Below, in pieces: positions 18,014-26,686 of a stretch of 64,000 bases of DNA. The DNA is taken from NCBI RefSeq assembly GCF_005796225.1, contig NZ_CM016730.1, forward strand, positions 1-64,000, written 5' to 3'. The notes beneath the pieces are model-generated. The model was not told where the DNA came from. It saw only the letters and a list, made by a program, of their open reading frames with translations, and searched no databases. The position numbers and the translations under genes were made by a program. The stretch is from Pseudarthrobacter sp. NamE5 (lineage in GTDB: Bacteria; Actinomycetota; Actinomycetes; Actinomycetales; Micrococcaceae). How positions within the stretch are numbered: the stretch's first letter is position 1; each line of letters opens with the position of its first letter.

Positions 18014-18964
18014 CTAGCTGACTTGCTTGATGGCGTCGATGATGAGATCCCAGAAGGCGTCAAAGTCCAGGGTCGTGGCCGCGAGGTTGTTGAAGGGCAG
18101 CCCGTAGGAGCCGAGGAAGTCAGTGACGGTTTCGCCATAGGTCCACTTGCCCTGCGTTTCGACCGCGATGAATGCCTCCTTCACCTGCACGACCGAGGGG
18201 TTGATCACCCGTGCAACGGCGCAGGCGTCGTGGATCGGCGGGTACGGCATCTTCCACACGGAGTCGTAGTTCGCACCGAAGAAGTCGAGCCATTCTACGA
18301 CTACCCGTGAGATGGGCGTTCCGATGGCCCGGATGCGTTCCTTTATTTCCGGCGTTGCGACAGCCTGGTGGGTCAGGTCGAGGCCGACCATGGTGACCTG
18401 CCATTCCGCTGCGAACACGGCTGCGGCGGCTTCGGGGTCCGCGAGAATGTTGAACTCGGCTGCCGGCGTGGCATTTCCCTGGGTGTAGGCGCCGCCCATG
18501 AGGACGACTTCTTTGACCCGGTCCACAATTTTCGGTTCCAGCCGCATCGCGAGGACGATGTTGGTCAGCGGGCCTGTGGGAACAAGGGTGTACTCGTCCT
18601 GTTCGCCGGCCATAACGAGATCAACAATCAGCTCGGCTGCGTGGCGGGGATCCAGGTCCATCGCCGGTTCCGGCAGCTCGGGGCCGTCCAGCCCGGAGAC
18701 GCCGTGGACTGAGCCTGCAACAACTTCACCGTCAGTGATCTGTTCGCGCATCAGCGGGTACTTGGCGCCCGCCGCGATCGGAATGTCTGTTGCGCCAACG
18801 AGCGTGGCGACGCGCTGTGCGTTGTAGGTGGTCTTCTCCAGGATCTGGTTGCCTGCCACCGAGGTGATGGCGGCCAGTTCGATGTCAGGGTTTCCCTGGG
18901 CCAGCAGGATGGCGATGGCGTCGTCGTGGCCGGGGTCGACATCGAGGATGATTTTCTTGGGCAC
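18014..18964 (-). CDS. Nucleoside hydrolase (IunH/Rih family), copy 2
   Basis: 316 residues starting at GTG 18962-18964. DVDPGHDDAIA near the N-terminus, HGVSGLDGPELPEP, LVPTGPLTNIVLAM, VVLMGGAYTQGN, EFNILADPEAA and PPIHDACAV are conserved. It is the copy most like the one at 8179 and belongs to the same HGxxGLDG group with a PPxHD active-site histidine. It lies directly downstream of the two ABC permease genes, so the importer's cargo is very probably a nucleoside or similar N-riboside. Confidence 0.95.
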   Translation of the reverse strand: MPKKIILDVDPGHDDAIAILLAQGNPDIELAAITSVAGNQILEKTTYNAQRVATLVGATDIPIAAGAKYPLMREQITDGEVVAGSVHGVSGLDGPELPEPAMDLDPRHAAELIVDLVMAGEQDEYTLVPTGPLTNIVLAMRLEPKIVDRVKEVVLMGGAYTQGNATPAAEFNILADPEAAAAVFAAEWQVTMVGLDLTHQAVATPEIKERIRAIGTPISRVVVEWLDFFGANYDSVWKMPYPPIHDACAVARVINPSVVQVKEAFIAVETQGKWTYGETVTDFLGSYGLPFNNLAATTLDFDAFWDLIIDAIKQVS

Positions 18965-18995
18965 TTACTTTGCTCCTTTGGAGGTTGTGGGTGGC

Positions 18996-19925
18996 TTATT
19001 TCAGTCCTGTCCGGGCGAGCCCGGGGATGAAGAGCCGTTGCAGGAAGATGAAGAGGATGACGAGCGGAATGGTCGCCACTGAGGCGCCTGCGAATGTCAG
19101 GCCCCAGTTGGGCAGCGCACCCGGGGATACGGATTGGGCGACGGCGACCTGCACCAGGGTGTTCTCAGTGCTTTGAATGGCGACCAGGGGCCACAGGAAC
19201 CCGTTCCAGGAGAACAGGAAAATCATCAGCACGAACGTGACGATGTCTACCCGGACGACCGGGAGGATGACCGACCAGAAGATCCGGAAATGCCCCGCGC
19301 CGTCAAGCTTCGCGGCTTCGTCCATTTCAAGCGGTACGGCTTCAAAGGACTGCCGGAGCAGGAACAACCCGAAGGCGCTGGCGATCCAGGGAACGCCCAC
19401 GGCGAGCAGCGTATCCTGCAGGCTCATTGCCGAGATCAGTTGGTACAGCGGAACAACCAGGGCTTCGGCCGGGAGCATGAAGGTTGCCAGGATGATGGCG
19501 AACACCACGTTCCGGCCCTTGAAAGCAATCCGGGTGAGCGCGTATGCAGCAAGCGTGCAGAGGACCAGCGAGCAGATTACCTGGAACGCCGCGACCAGGA
19601 ACGAATTCAGCAGCGCGCGTCCGACCCCGCGTCCGACGAACAATTCGATAATGTTCTCGAACGTCACCTCAACCGGAATGAACGTCTTCCAGCTCAGCGG
19701 ACTGATGTCTGCAAAAATTCCGGACTGCGTCTTCAGGCCGGAAGCGAACATCCACTCGTAAGGCAGGAGGAAGGCGATAAGAATCGCCAGCACGACCAGG
19801 CTCGTCCATACCCGTTGCCACAGCCGTCCAGGGCCACGTTCTTTCAACCGGCCCAGCCGGCCCTCTGGTGCGGTGGTCTCCGGGCCGCTGGCGGTATCGT
19901 TCTGCTGCGAAGCGAGCTGTGTCAT
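18996..19925 (-). CDS. Carbohydrate-type ABC transporter permease (MalG-like)
   Basis: 309 residues with a cytoplasmic N-terminal tail of about 45 residues and six membrane segments. The ATPase-contacting EAA loop is MDEAAKLDGAGHFRIFWSVI. The C-terminus (RLFIPGLARTGLK) is typical of the carbohydrate uptake transporter-1 family. It ends one base from the partner permease at 19927. No ATPase gene is in this operon, as often seen in actinobacteria where a shared MsiK-type ATPase serves many importers. Confidence 0.94.
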   Translation of the reverse strand: MTQLASQQNDTASGPETTAPEGRLGRLKERGPGRLWQRVWTSLVVLAILIAFLLPYEWMFASGLKTQSGIFADISPLSWKTFIPVEVTFENIIELFVGRGVGRALLNSFLVAAFQVICSLVLCTLAAYALTRIAFKGRNVVFAIILATFMLPAEALVVPLYQLISAMSLQDTLLAVGVPWIASAFGLFLLRQSFEAVPLEMDEAAKLDGAGHFRIFWSVILPVVRVDIVTFVLMIFLFSWNGFLWPLVAIQSTENTLVQVAVAQSVSPGALPNWGLTFAGASVATIPLVILFIFLQRLFIPGLARTGLK

Positions 19926-19926
19926 C

Positions 19927-20841
19927 TCAGTAATCCCATCGGGTTCGCAGGAGTCTCATTTGCACGAGGCTGATGGTGATGGCCCCCACCAGCAGCAGGA
20001 CGGACAGTGCCGAAGCGAAGCCGGGGTCCTGCAGCGTGAACGCCTGCTTGTAAATCTCGTAGACGAGAAGGTTGGTTGTTCCACCCGGAGCGCCCTGCGT
20101 CATGACGTATGCGGGGGTGAAGGACTGAAGCGCAAAGACGGTCATGATGACCACAACCATGACCGTGGTCCTGGTCAGCAGCGGAATGACGATCAGGAAC
20201 GTCCGCTTCAGTCCACCTGCGCCGTCAAGTGTTGATGCTTCCATCACGTCTCCAGGGATTGACTGCAGGCCGCCCAGGTAGAGGATGGTGGCCATGCCTA
20301 CCTGTTGCCAGACACTCATGATGATGATCGACGGCAGCGCCAGGGACTGGTCGGTCAGGAACGACATGGTGCTAAAACCCAAAGAGTTCAGGGCTGCGTT
20401 GACGAGACCTTCGTTGGCGAGGAGGAAGTTCCACAGCGTCGCGACAACAACAGATGAAGTGATGACGGGCAGGAACACCGCGGTTCGGAGGATGCCCCTG
20501 CCGGGCAGGGGCCGGTTGAGATAAGACGCCAGGAGGAATCCAAGCGGGATGATCAGCACCACTACGCCAACGGCAAAGATCAGCGTGACCAGAATCGTCT
20601 GAAGCGTCGTGGGATCTTTGAAGATGCGCGCAAAATTCTCAAGTCCAACAAAGGTCTGGAGATCCGGATTGATGAGCGTGTAGCCGAAAAGGCTGTTTTT
20701 GACCAGCAGTCCAACGGGGACGTACTGGAATATCACGAGGATGATCAGGAATGGGGCCAGGAAGCCGGCCGCGACGAGCAACTCTCGCCGCGACCGCTTC
20801 CGTTCGGCTCCACGAACGAGCCTCGTCGTCGTGGATGACAT
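19927..20841 (-). CDS. Carbohydrate-type ABC transporter permease (MalF-like)
   Basis: 304 residues and six membrane segments. The first helix is AAGFLAPFLIILVIFQYVPVG. The EAA loop reads MEASTLDGAGGLKRTFLIVI. The gene starts 11 bp after the solute-binding protein gene and is followed immediately by the MalG-like permease gene, forming the usual SBP-F-G order. The predicted cargo is a nucleoside or riboside, based on the flanking nucleoside hydrolases. Confidence 0.94.
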   Translation of the reverse strand: MSSTTTRLVRGAERKRSRRELLVAAGFLAPFLIILVIFQYVPVGLLVKNSLFGYTLINPDLQTFVGLENFARIFKDPTTLQTILVTLIFAVGVVVLIIPLGFLLASYLNRPLPGRGILRTAVFLPVITSSVVVATLWNFLLANEGLVNAALNSLGFSTMSFLTDQSLALPSIIIMSVWQQVGMATILYLGGLQSIPGDVMEASTLDGAGGLKRTFLIVIPLLTRTTVMVVVIMTVFALQSFTPAYVMTQGAPGGTTNLLVYEIYKQAFTLQDPGFASALSVLLLVGAITISLVQMRLLRTRWDY

Positions 20842-20852
20842 TGGTGGTCTCC

Positions 20853-22208
20853 TTACCGAGACAGCAAGGGCGACAGCTTGGACACGGCCTGATCCAGCTG
20901 ATCCTTGGGATCGCCGCCATATGCGATGTTTTTCAGGGCGGTTTCAACGATCTGGCTGTACTGAGAGAACTGTGAGGTCGGCGGCCGCGGCTGGCCCCAT
21001 TCCTCGAGTTCCTGGTAGAACGTGCTCAGCGGTGGCTCCTGGAAGTCCGGAAGCTCCTTGTAGACACTTCCGAGGGTAGGCAAGCGGCCGTTCTTCTGGT
21101 TGTATTCCTTCGCCATATCCCCGGTGCTCAGTTCAACTACGAACTTCGCCGCAGCATCGGCCTGCTTCGACTTGCCCGAGACGCCAATGGTGATCGCGCC
21201 CGTGTGCACAATCGGAGTCTTGATGTACGGCAGCGGCGTCACACCCCACTCGTAGGAAACGTTCGCGTCCTTCAGGGGCTGGACCTGTCCGGCGTGGAAC
21301 ATGTCGAAGCAAGCCTTGCCGTCGATGAACGCGTTCGGCCGGCCAGTCTTAGAGGTGACCGCCTTATCGCCCTCGTACAGCGACTGGTAGAACTTGGCCG
21401 CCTCGACGGCTTCGGGAGTGTTCAACCAGCCGTCGACCTGCTTGCCGTCCGGGGAGATGGCGTAGAAGGTCTTGTAAGCCGATGAATCACTAGGCGCCTT
21501 GGGGTCGCCGGCGCTGCGCAGGTACAGCAGGTCACTGTAGATGGGACCCGGAGTACCGGAACCCAGCTGGGTCGGAGCAAGCCCGTAGATCGTTGGGTTT
21601 CCCGGCGTTCCCTGCTGGCACTTAAGCATCGCGTCCCGGGCCTCTTCCCAAGTCCAGCCCTCATCAAGGGTGGTGGGAACCGTAATGCCGGCCTGGTCGG
21701 TCAGGGTCTTGTTGTAGTACAGGCCCAAAGCGTCCTGCTGGACACCGAGGGTGTAGACCTTGTCCTGGTAGCTGCCCTCCTTTAGGGTCGCGGGAAGGAC
21801 ATCTTCCTTCCACCCCTCGGGAAGGTACTTGTCCAGCGGAAGGAGCACGCCCTTGGATGCGTAGTTCGCCGTCTCAGGCATATCAAAGCCGTAGATGTCC
21901 GGGGCATTTGCCGAAGAGCTGAGCACGCTGACCTTGTCGGCATACTGCCCGAAGGGAACATCCGTGACGTCGAAGGTGACGCAGTCGTTCGTCTTCTTGG
22001 TGTACTCGTCCATTTGGGCGTCCGTCGGGACGTTAGTCGTCGAGCGAAGGACCTTGAGCGTCGCAGACCCTTCCGGGCACTCCGCCGTTTTGGCGCCGCC
22101 GGACGAGCTCGGAGAGCAGGCCACCAAAGTTGAGGCGAGTGCACCGATGGTAAGGGTGGTAAGCATCACGGTAGCCCTACGCCCACGTGATGTAAGGTTG
22201 TACTGCAA
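20853..22208 (-). CDS. Extracellular solute-binding lipoprotein (family 1)
   Basis: 451 residues. TTG start behind a strong AAAGGAG site. A signal peptide (positive MQYNLTSRGRR, hydrophobic core to about residue 27) ends in the lipobox LVAC with Cys31 as lipid anchor, followed by a Ser/Gly-rich linker. The mature part shows the ABC sugar-binding fold: FDVTDVPFGQYADKV, DIYGFDMPE, ALGLYYNKTL, AAKFVVELSTGD and NGRLPTLGSVYKELP. It captures the substrate outside the membrane for the adjacent permeases. Resemblance is to sugar binders, but context suggests a ribosylated compound. Confidence 0.94.
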   Translation of the reverse strand: MQYNLTSRGRRATVMLTTLTIGALASTLVACSPSSSGGAKTAECPEGSATLKVLRSTTNVPTDAQMDEYTKKTNDCVTFDVTDVPFGQYADKVSVLSSSANAPDIYGFDMPETANYASKGVLLPLDKYLPEGWKEDVLPATLKEGSYQDKVYTLGVQQDALGLYYNKTLTDQAGITVPTTLDEGWTWEEARDAMLKCQQGTPGNPTIYGLAPTQLGSGTPGPIYSDLLYLRSAGDPKAPSDSSAYKTFYAISPDGKQVDGWLNTPEAVEAAKFYQSLYEGDKAVTSKTGRPNAFIDGKACFDMFHAGQVQPLKDANVSYEWGVTPLPYIKTPIVHTGAITIGVSGKSKQADAAAKFVVELSTGDMAKEYNQKNGRLPTLGSVYKELPDFQEPPLSTFYQELEEWGQPRPPTSQFSQYSQIVETALKNIAYGGDPKDQLDQAVSKLSPLLSR

Positions 22209-22285
22209 GATAACTCCTTTGTTTCTTGGGTGGGATGGGTGTTGTTTCCTAGGCAGACACCCATTCCCCGGGGATGATGTAGCGC

Positions 22286-23242
22286 CTATCTCCCTTCGCT
22301 GATGGCTTCGTAAAGCAGCTTGTTGAACCTTTCCGCGTCCGCATCAAGGGCCACAAACGCATTCGGCTTTTTGCGCGTGCGCGCGGCGACGTCGACGATC
22401 GTCTTGCCAAATCCGACCGGACTGACTGTCTCGATGGCGACGTGATACGGAGCGATGTCGATAACCGCTGGGTCCATGAGGTAAGCGATGCAAAGGGCAT
22501 CGTGCACGGGCGCGCTATCGGGCTGGACCTGCGGTTGTGTCTCGTTGTAGCCGTGAATCCTCTGCTCGACAATGTCGGCAGCCACTCGAGCCGCGGGACT
22601 AATAAGGGACCGTAGTGCCGACGTGTGCTCGAGCGACATGTTGGCCTTGTGCGTTGCGTCCAGGGGTACGAGCACAAGGCGCTCAAAGCCGGCTTGGAAA
22701 ACAACGTCGGCCGCCACTGGGTCGTGCCAGATATTAGCTTCCGCGGACGCCGTTACATTTCCTAGGGCATGTGCTCCACCCATGATGACAATTTCATCCA
22801 CGGCCTCGGTGATCTTGGGGTCGAGTGTGAGTGCTGCCGCGATGTTGGTCAAAGGGGCGACAGGTACCAAAGTGACCTGTTCCGTTGTCGCGCGAAGCGT
22901 TTCAACCAGCCACTCGACTGCCGGCTGATCCGCTGCCTTTAGCTGTGTGGGCGGGGCTGGAAAGTCATGCGGGTGGATGATCTCCCGCTCGCTATCCACG
23001 TGGCCTTCGAACAGGAAGGGGATCGGCGCGAAGGGTTTGCCAAGTCCCTTGTAGACCGGGATGTTACCGCGTCCGATCAGGTCCAGGATGCGAAGGGTGT
23101 TTGTGGTTGTGGTGCCGACGTCGTGGTTACCCCACGCCGTGGTGCAGGCCATGAGGTCAAGGGCCGGCGCATATGCCGCGAGCATGATTGCGATTGCGTC
23201 GTCGGTTCCCGTGTCAACGTCGAGAATTACTTTTCTGGTCAT
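22286..23242 (-). CDS. Nucleoside hydrolase (IunH/Rih family), divergent copy 3
   Basis: 318 residues; its ATG overlaps the stop of the cyclic amidohydrolase gene as ATGA. DVDTGTDDAIA replaces the usual DxDPGHDDA, and the HGxxGLDG motif of the other two copies is absent: that region reads FEGHVDSEREIIHPHDF instead. LVPVAPLTNIAAAL, IVIMGGAHALGNVT, EANIWHDPVAA and APVHDALCI remain. It is a distinct subtype with a changed substrate pocket, perhaps for a different base or a modified nucleoside. Its coupling to the ring-opening enzyme suggests the released base is that enzyme's substrate or precursor. Confidence 0.93.
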   Translation of the reverse strand: MTRKVILDVDTGTDDAIAIMLAAYAPALDLMACTTAWGNHDVGTTTTNTLRILDLIGRGNIPVYKGLGKPFAPIPFLFEGHVDSEREIIHPHDFPAPPTQLKAADQPAVEWLVETLRATTEQVTLVPVAPLTNIAAALTLDPKITEAVDEIVIMGGAHALGNVTASAEANIWHDPVAADVVFQAGFERLVLVPLDATHKANMSLEHTSALRSLISPAARVAADIVEQRIHGYNETQPQVQPDSAPVHDALCIAYLMDPAVIDIAPYHVAIETVSPVGFGKTIVDVAARTRKKPNAFVALDADAERFNKLLYEAISEGR

Positions 23243-24729
23243 GCCAGCAGTTCCTCGCTTTCAATTTCGGCGTACGTGGTCTGGGAGCCACCGGTGACCG
23301 TGGCGGCAAGAAGGGGCACCGCATCGAGCTGGGCTTTGGAAGACAAGTGGCGGCCGACGGGCCCGGGATCATGGAATCCGTCGTCATCCACGACGACCCG
23401 GCCGCCGCTGATCACGGTGGAGGGCCAGCCGGTGAACTCGCCTCCCTCGTAAGGTGAGTAGTCGGACTTCATGTGATGGCTGGTGGCGCTGATGACGCCC
23501 GTCTTGCGCGGGTCCAGGACTACGATGTCGGCATCGGCGCCCGGTCCGATCCAGCCCTTCGAGCGAAGTCCATTCAAGATGGCGGGGTTGGTGGAGAACA
23601 TCGCGACAAAGTTTTCGACGCTCATTCCGCCCTTGACGACCAAGGTGTCGAAGGAGACGGTCAGTCGGTTTTCGACGCCTGGAAGCCCATTAGGCATTGA
23701 CCGGACGTCGTGCGAATACTTTTCCTTCTGCTGCGTGGAGTAGCAGCAGTGGTCGGAGCCCAAGGTGTGCACCAAACCCCACGAGGCACGTTCCCTAAGA
23801 CCCAACACGCTGCTGTTGGGCCGCAGAGGCGGGCAGCAGACAAAGAGCTCTGAGCGGTCGCTTTCGTAAACTTCCTCGTTCAGCGTGAGGTAATGGGGGC
23901 AGGTCTCCGAGTAGGCCCGTGTTCCCGCTGCCCGGGCAGCAGCAACCAGGTCCACAACCTCGGGCGTAGTTTGATGAACGAAATAAACGGCAGACCGCGT
24001 CTCGTCGGCAAGCTGAAGGGCCCTCTTCACAGCCGATGCCTCAGCGGCTTCCGGGCGAGTGAGTGCGTGGTGTCGTGAACCGCCACGGCCCTTGGCCAGC
24101 TCCTCCGCCTGAGCCTGCTCGATCACGTGGTTCTCTTCAGCGTGGATGATCGCGACACCTCCAACGCCCGCCAGCACTTCCATGACCTTCTCGATCGTGT
24201 CGAAGCCGGCCATAACGCCGTCCCGGTACGTCGTAAACATTTTGACGGTCAAGACCCCAAGGTCAGCAAGGGCCAGGAGCTGGTCGCGAGTTGTCCGATC
24301 CCACGACACAACCCCTCCATGAAGGGCCAGGTCGGTTCGGCAGTCTTGAGCCGCCTTACGCTTCTCATGCACGGCCTCAAGGGGGCTCTGGCCCGGTTCG
24401 GGGATGGCGAAATCGATAATGGTTGTCGTTCCGCCCCACAGCGCGGCGATACTCGCCTGCGCGTGATTGTCCAGCATGGAAAATTCTCCGAGCACCTGCC
24501 CGACGTGACAGTGAGGATCAACGCCGCCGGGAATTACCAGCTGACTCCTTGCGTCGATTCGCCGTATATGGGCGGGAAGAGGGGCCCCAGCGTCGAGGAT
24601 ACCTGCGATGAGGCCATCCTTTACAAGGACTGTGCCCAGCCGCGAACCTGTAGCGTTCACGACCAGACCGTCAGTGATAACTACGTCGTAGGGCTCGAAA
24701 AACTGATTACCCACGAGCGGGGCCTCCAT
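23239..24729 (-). CDS. Dihydropyrimidinase/hydantoinase-type cyclic amidohydrolase
   Basis: 496 residues. The metal centre is complete: GGVDPHCH (two histidines), LTVKMFTTYR (lysine expected to be carbamylated), AIIHAEENH, the later CPHYL histidine, and GSDHCCYS (catalytic aspartate). The protein opens a cyclic ureide or amide ring, such as dihydrouracil or hydantoin. It overlaps the GntR gene by 23 bases and the nucleoside hydrolase copy 3 by four. No dihydropyrimidine dehydrogenase or beta-ureidopropionase gene was seen, so a standard reductive pyrimidine pathway is not complete in this window. Confidence 0.93.
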   Translation of the reverse strand: MEAPLVGNQFFEPYDVVITDGLVVNATGSRLGTVLVKDGLIAGILDAGAPLPAHIRRIDARSQLVIPGGVDPHCHVGQVLGEFSMLDNHAQASIAALWGGTTTIIDFAIPEPGQSPLEAVHEKRKAAQDCRTDLALHGGVVSWDRTTRDQLLALADLGVLTVKMFTTYRDGVMAGFDTIEKVMEVLAGVGGVAIIHAEENHVIEQAQAEELAKGRGGSRHHALTRPEAAEASAVKRALQLADETRSAVYFVHQTTPEVVDLVAAARAAGTRAYSETCPHYLTLNEEVYESDRSELFVCCPPLRPNSSVLGLRERASWGLVHTLGSDHCCYSTQQKEKYSHDVRSMPNGLPGVENRLTVSFDTLVVKGGMSVENFVAMFSTNPAILNGLRSKGWIGPGADADIVVLDPRKTGVISATSHHMKSDYSPYEGGEFTGWPSTVISGGRVVVDDDGFHDPGPVGRHLSSKAQLDAVPLLAATVTGGSQTTYAEIESEELLA

Positions 24730-25423
24730 TCAAGAACATAGCGCGGTCAAGATGACCAAGATGGGCACGCATTGCATCGGCAGCGGACACACCGTCACCG
24801 TCCCGCACCGCCTTCAGGACAGCGCGGTGTTCGTCAACCTGCAACTGACGGGATGCCGGATCGGGCAGACCCTGCTGATTTACGAGGACCCAAAGTGGAT
24901 GGAATTCGATGTTCACAAGCTGTTTGATGACCCCGGCCAAGAGAGAGTTACCACAGCCTGGCGCCAGATCGGAGTGAAACTGGAGACCGAGGGCCACAAA
25001 CTCGGCGATACCGTTCGGGTCCTCGACGAGCTCAGACTGCCTGTCCAGGTATCCCTCAAGGGTGGCAAGCTGTTCCGGTGTGGCCCGGCTGGCAGCGAGG
25101 TTGACCGCGACAGGTTCTATGGCCATGCGGGTCTCGATCAATTCCCGGGGAGGAACATCGAGAGGGTTGCCATCGCCTCCCACCCTGGCCACACTGCGTA
25201 CAAAGGTGCCATCACCGTGCCGGACTTCGATCGCGCCGATCAGCTCCAATGCCAAAAACGCCTCACGTGCGGTCGGACGCGACACCTGGAACTTGGCGGC
25301 GATTTCCGTATGCGCCGGCAGGCGATCCCCGGGCACATATTCGCCCTTATTGATGGCAATCAGGAGTTCTTGAGCCACATTCAGGTATCTGCGCTGCCGC
25401 CCGGACTCATCTGATGTCTGCAT
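24707..25423 (-). CDS. GntR family regulator, FadR/FCD subgroup
   Basis: 238 residues. Winged HTH at the N-terminus (YVPGDRLPAHTEIAAKFQVS, VSRPTAREAFLALELIGAIE, GDGTFVRS). An FCD-type all-helical ligand domain follows, with ETRMAIEPVAVNLAASRAT, FVALGLQFHSDLAPGCGN and HRAVLKAVRDGD. FCD domains bind carboxylates with a metal. It heads the 13-gene leftward run and is divergent from the hydroxyacid dehydrogenase gene; it probably represses both and responds to an acidic intermediate. It overlaps the next gene by 23 bases. Confidence 0.94.
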   Translation of the reverse strand: MQTSDESGRQRRYLNVAQELLIAINKGEYVPGDRLPAHTEIAAKFQVSRPTAREAFLALELIGAIEVRHGDGTFVRSVARVGGDGNPLDVPPRELIETRMAIEPVAVNLAASRATPEQLATLEGYLDRQSELVEDPNGIAEFVALGLQFHSDLAPGCGNSLLAGVIKQLVNIEFHPLWVLVNQQGLPDPASRQLQVDEHRAVLKAVRDGDGVSAADAMRAHLGHLDRAMFLNGGPARG

Positions 25424-25427
25424 GTCT

Positions 25428-25442
25428 AGACTCTATAAGTCT
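25428..25442. promoter_or_regulatory. Inverted repeat, possible GntR operator
   Basis: AGACT-ctata-AGTCT sits within the 69-bp gap between the divergent GntR and hydroxyacid dehydrogenase genes, directly next to the GntR start codon. Size and position suit an autoregulatory site, but the arms are short and only one copy is seen. Confidence 0.4.
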
Positions 25443-25492
25443 TACCAGCTACCTTCAAGAGGTCATATCTCTTTTAATTTTCGGAGGCAGTT

Positions 25493-26428
25493 TTGAAGGT
25501 TTTGATCCCTTCGACCATCTCGCTCGAACTCCCTCAGGAGCCGGACATAGCGTTCCATACATACGATGTGAATGCACCGGTGCCCGCGGAGCATCATGAC
25601 GCAGAATTCCTCGTAGCCTGGCAAAACCCTGCGGCCCAGTTGGTGCGGGCGGCAGCGGACCTTCACCGCTTGCAGCTGGTCCAAGCACTGGCCTCGGGTG
25701 CCGACGCCATCATGGCCGCTGGCTTTCCGCAGTCCGTGAAAATCTGCTCAGGACGTTCGTTGCACGATGGACCCGTCGCTGAACATACCCTTGCGCTGCT
25801 TTTTGCTTGCATCAGGCGGCTCGACACCCTGCAGCGTGCCAAGCAAGCAAAAACGTGGGACGTGGAGTACGCCCGCCGGCAGGCACAACCGGAAACGGCA
25901 AACAACTACACGCTGTCCGGCGCGAGTGTTCTTATCTGGGGCTTTGGATCCATCGCTGCAAAATTGGCGCCGGTACTGACTATGTTGGGTGTCCACGTGG
26001 CAGGCGTTGCCAGTTCGGCCGGCAACCGTGGTGGCCACCCAGTCGTAACGAAGGAACAGGCCAGGGATCTGTTGCCGGTCACGGACGTGGTGATCTCGCT
26101 CCTTCCCGCCACTGGCGGCACAAAAAACTACTTCAACGGCGAGTTCTTCAACTGCATGCGTCCGGGCTCTGTGTTCATCAATGTTGGCCGTGGATCAACT
26201 GTCGACGAGGCGGACCTCATCAGCGCACTGAATAGTGGCTCACTCAGAGTCGCTGCGATTGATGTGGCAAAAGAGGAACCCATCCCCCCGGCGTCACCAC
26301 TGTGGACGACTAAGAACCTCATCATTACGCCTCACGTAGCAGGCAACAGGCCCCAGAACGCGATGGAGCTAATCAGCACGAACATGAAGGCCATTCAAAC
26401 GGGCGCCCCACTGACAAATCTCCAATGA
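25493..26428 (+). CDS. D-isomer specific 2-hydroxyacid dehydrogenase
   Basis: 311 residues from a TTG start five bases after GGAGG. The NAD-binding motif VLIWGFGSIAAKLAPVL deviates slightly from GxGxxG (third Gly position is Ala). The catalytic triad is present: INVGRGSTVDE (Arg), VAKEEPIPP (Glu), IITPHVAGN (His). Such enzymes reduce 2-keto acids or oxidise D-2-hydroxy acids; glyoxylate/hydroxypyruvate reductases belong here. Divergent from the GntR gene, it may make glycolate or glycerate and connect to the glycerate kinase of the same region. Confidence 0.9.
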   Translation: MKVLIPSTISLELPQEPDIAFHTYDVNAPVPAEHHDAEFLVAWQNPAAQLVRAAADLHRLQLVQALASGADAIMAAGFPQSVKICSGRSLHDGPVAEHTLALLFACIRRLDTLQRAKQAKTWDVEYARRQAQPETANNYTLSGASVLIWGFGSIAAKLAPVLTMLGVHVAGVASSAGNRGGHPVVTKEQARDLLPVTDVVISLLPATGGTKNYFNGEFFNCMRPGSVFINVGRGSTVDEADLISALNSGSLRVAAIDVAKEEPIPPASPLWTTKNLIITPHVAGNRPQNAMELISTNMKAIQTGAPLTNLQ

Positions 26429-26686
26429 CAGGCGCGGCCGCCAATTTCACAAACACGTCCAGCGGGAGCGACACGCGGCTCTGCCCGCAGGGCCGCACGG
26501 TCATCCCGTCAGGCCACGTGGGTCACGTTGCAAAGGATCCGGCATTTTCGGCAGGTACCTCATGAGGCGGGGCCTTCTTCTTTCTTGAGCTTGCGGCAAA
26601 CCACCCGCTGGCCCTGCTGGGATCGATTTAGAGCACAGCCTAGCCTGACGGAAACGCAACTCTTCAGGCTAACACCCACCATCATC

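Noticed and set aside
23239..24729. A complete reductive pyrimidine degradation pathway
   Set aside because: No dihydropyrimidine dehydrogenase or beta-ureidopropionase gene is visible in the window.
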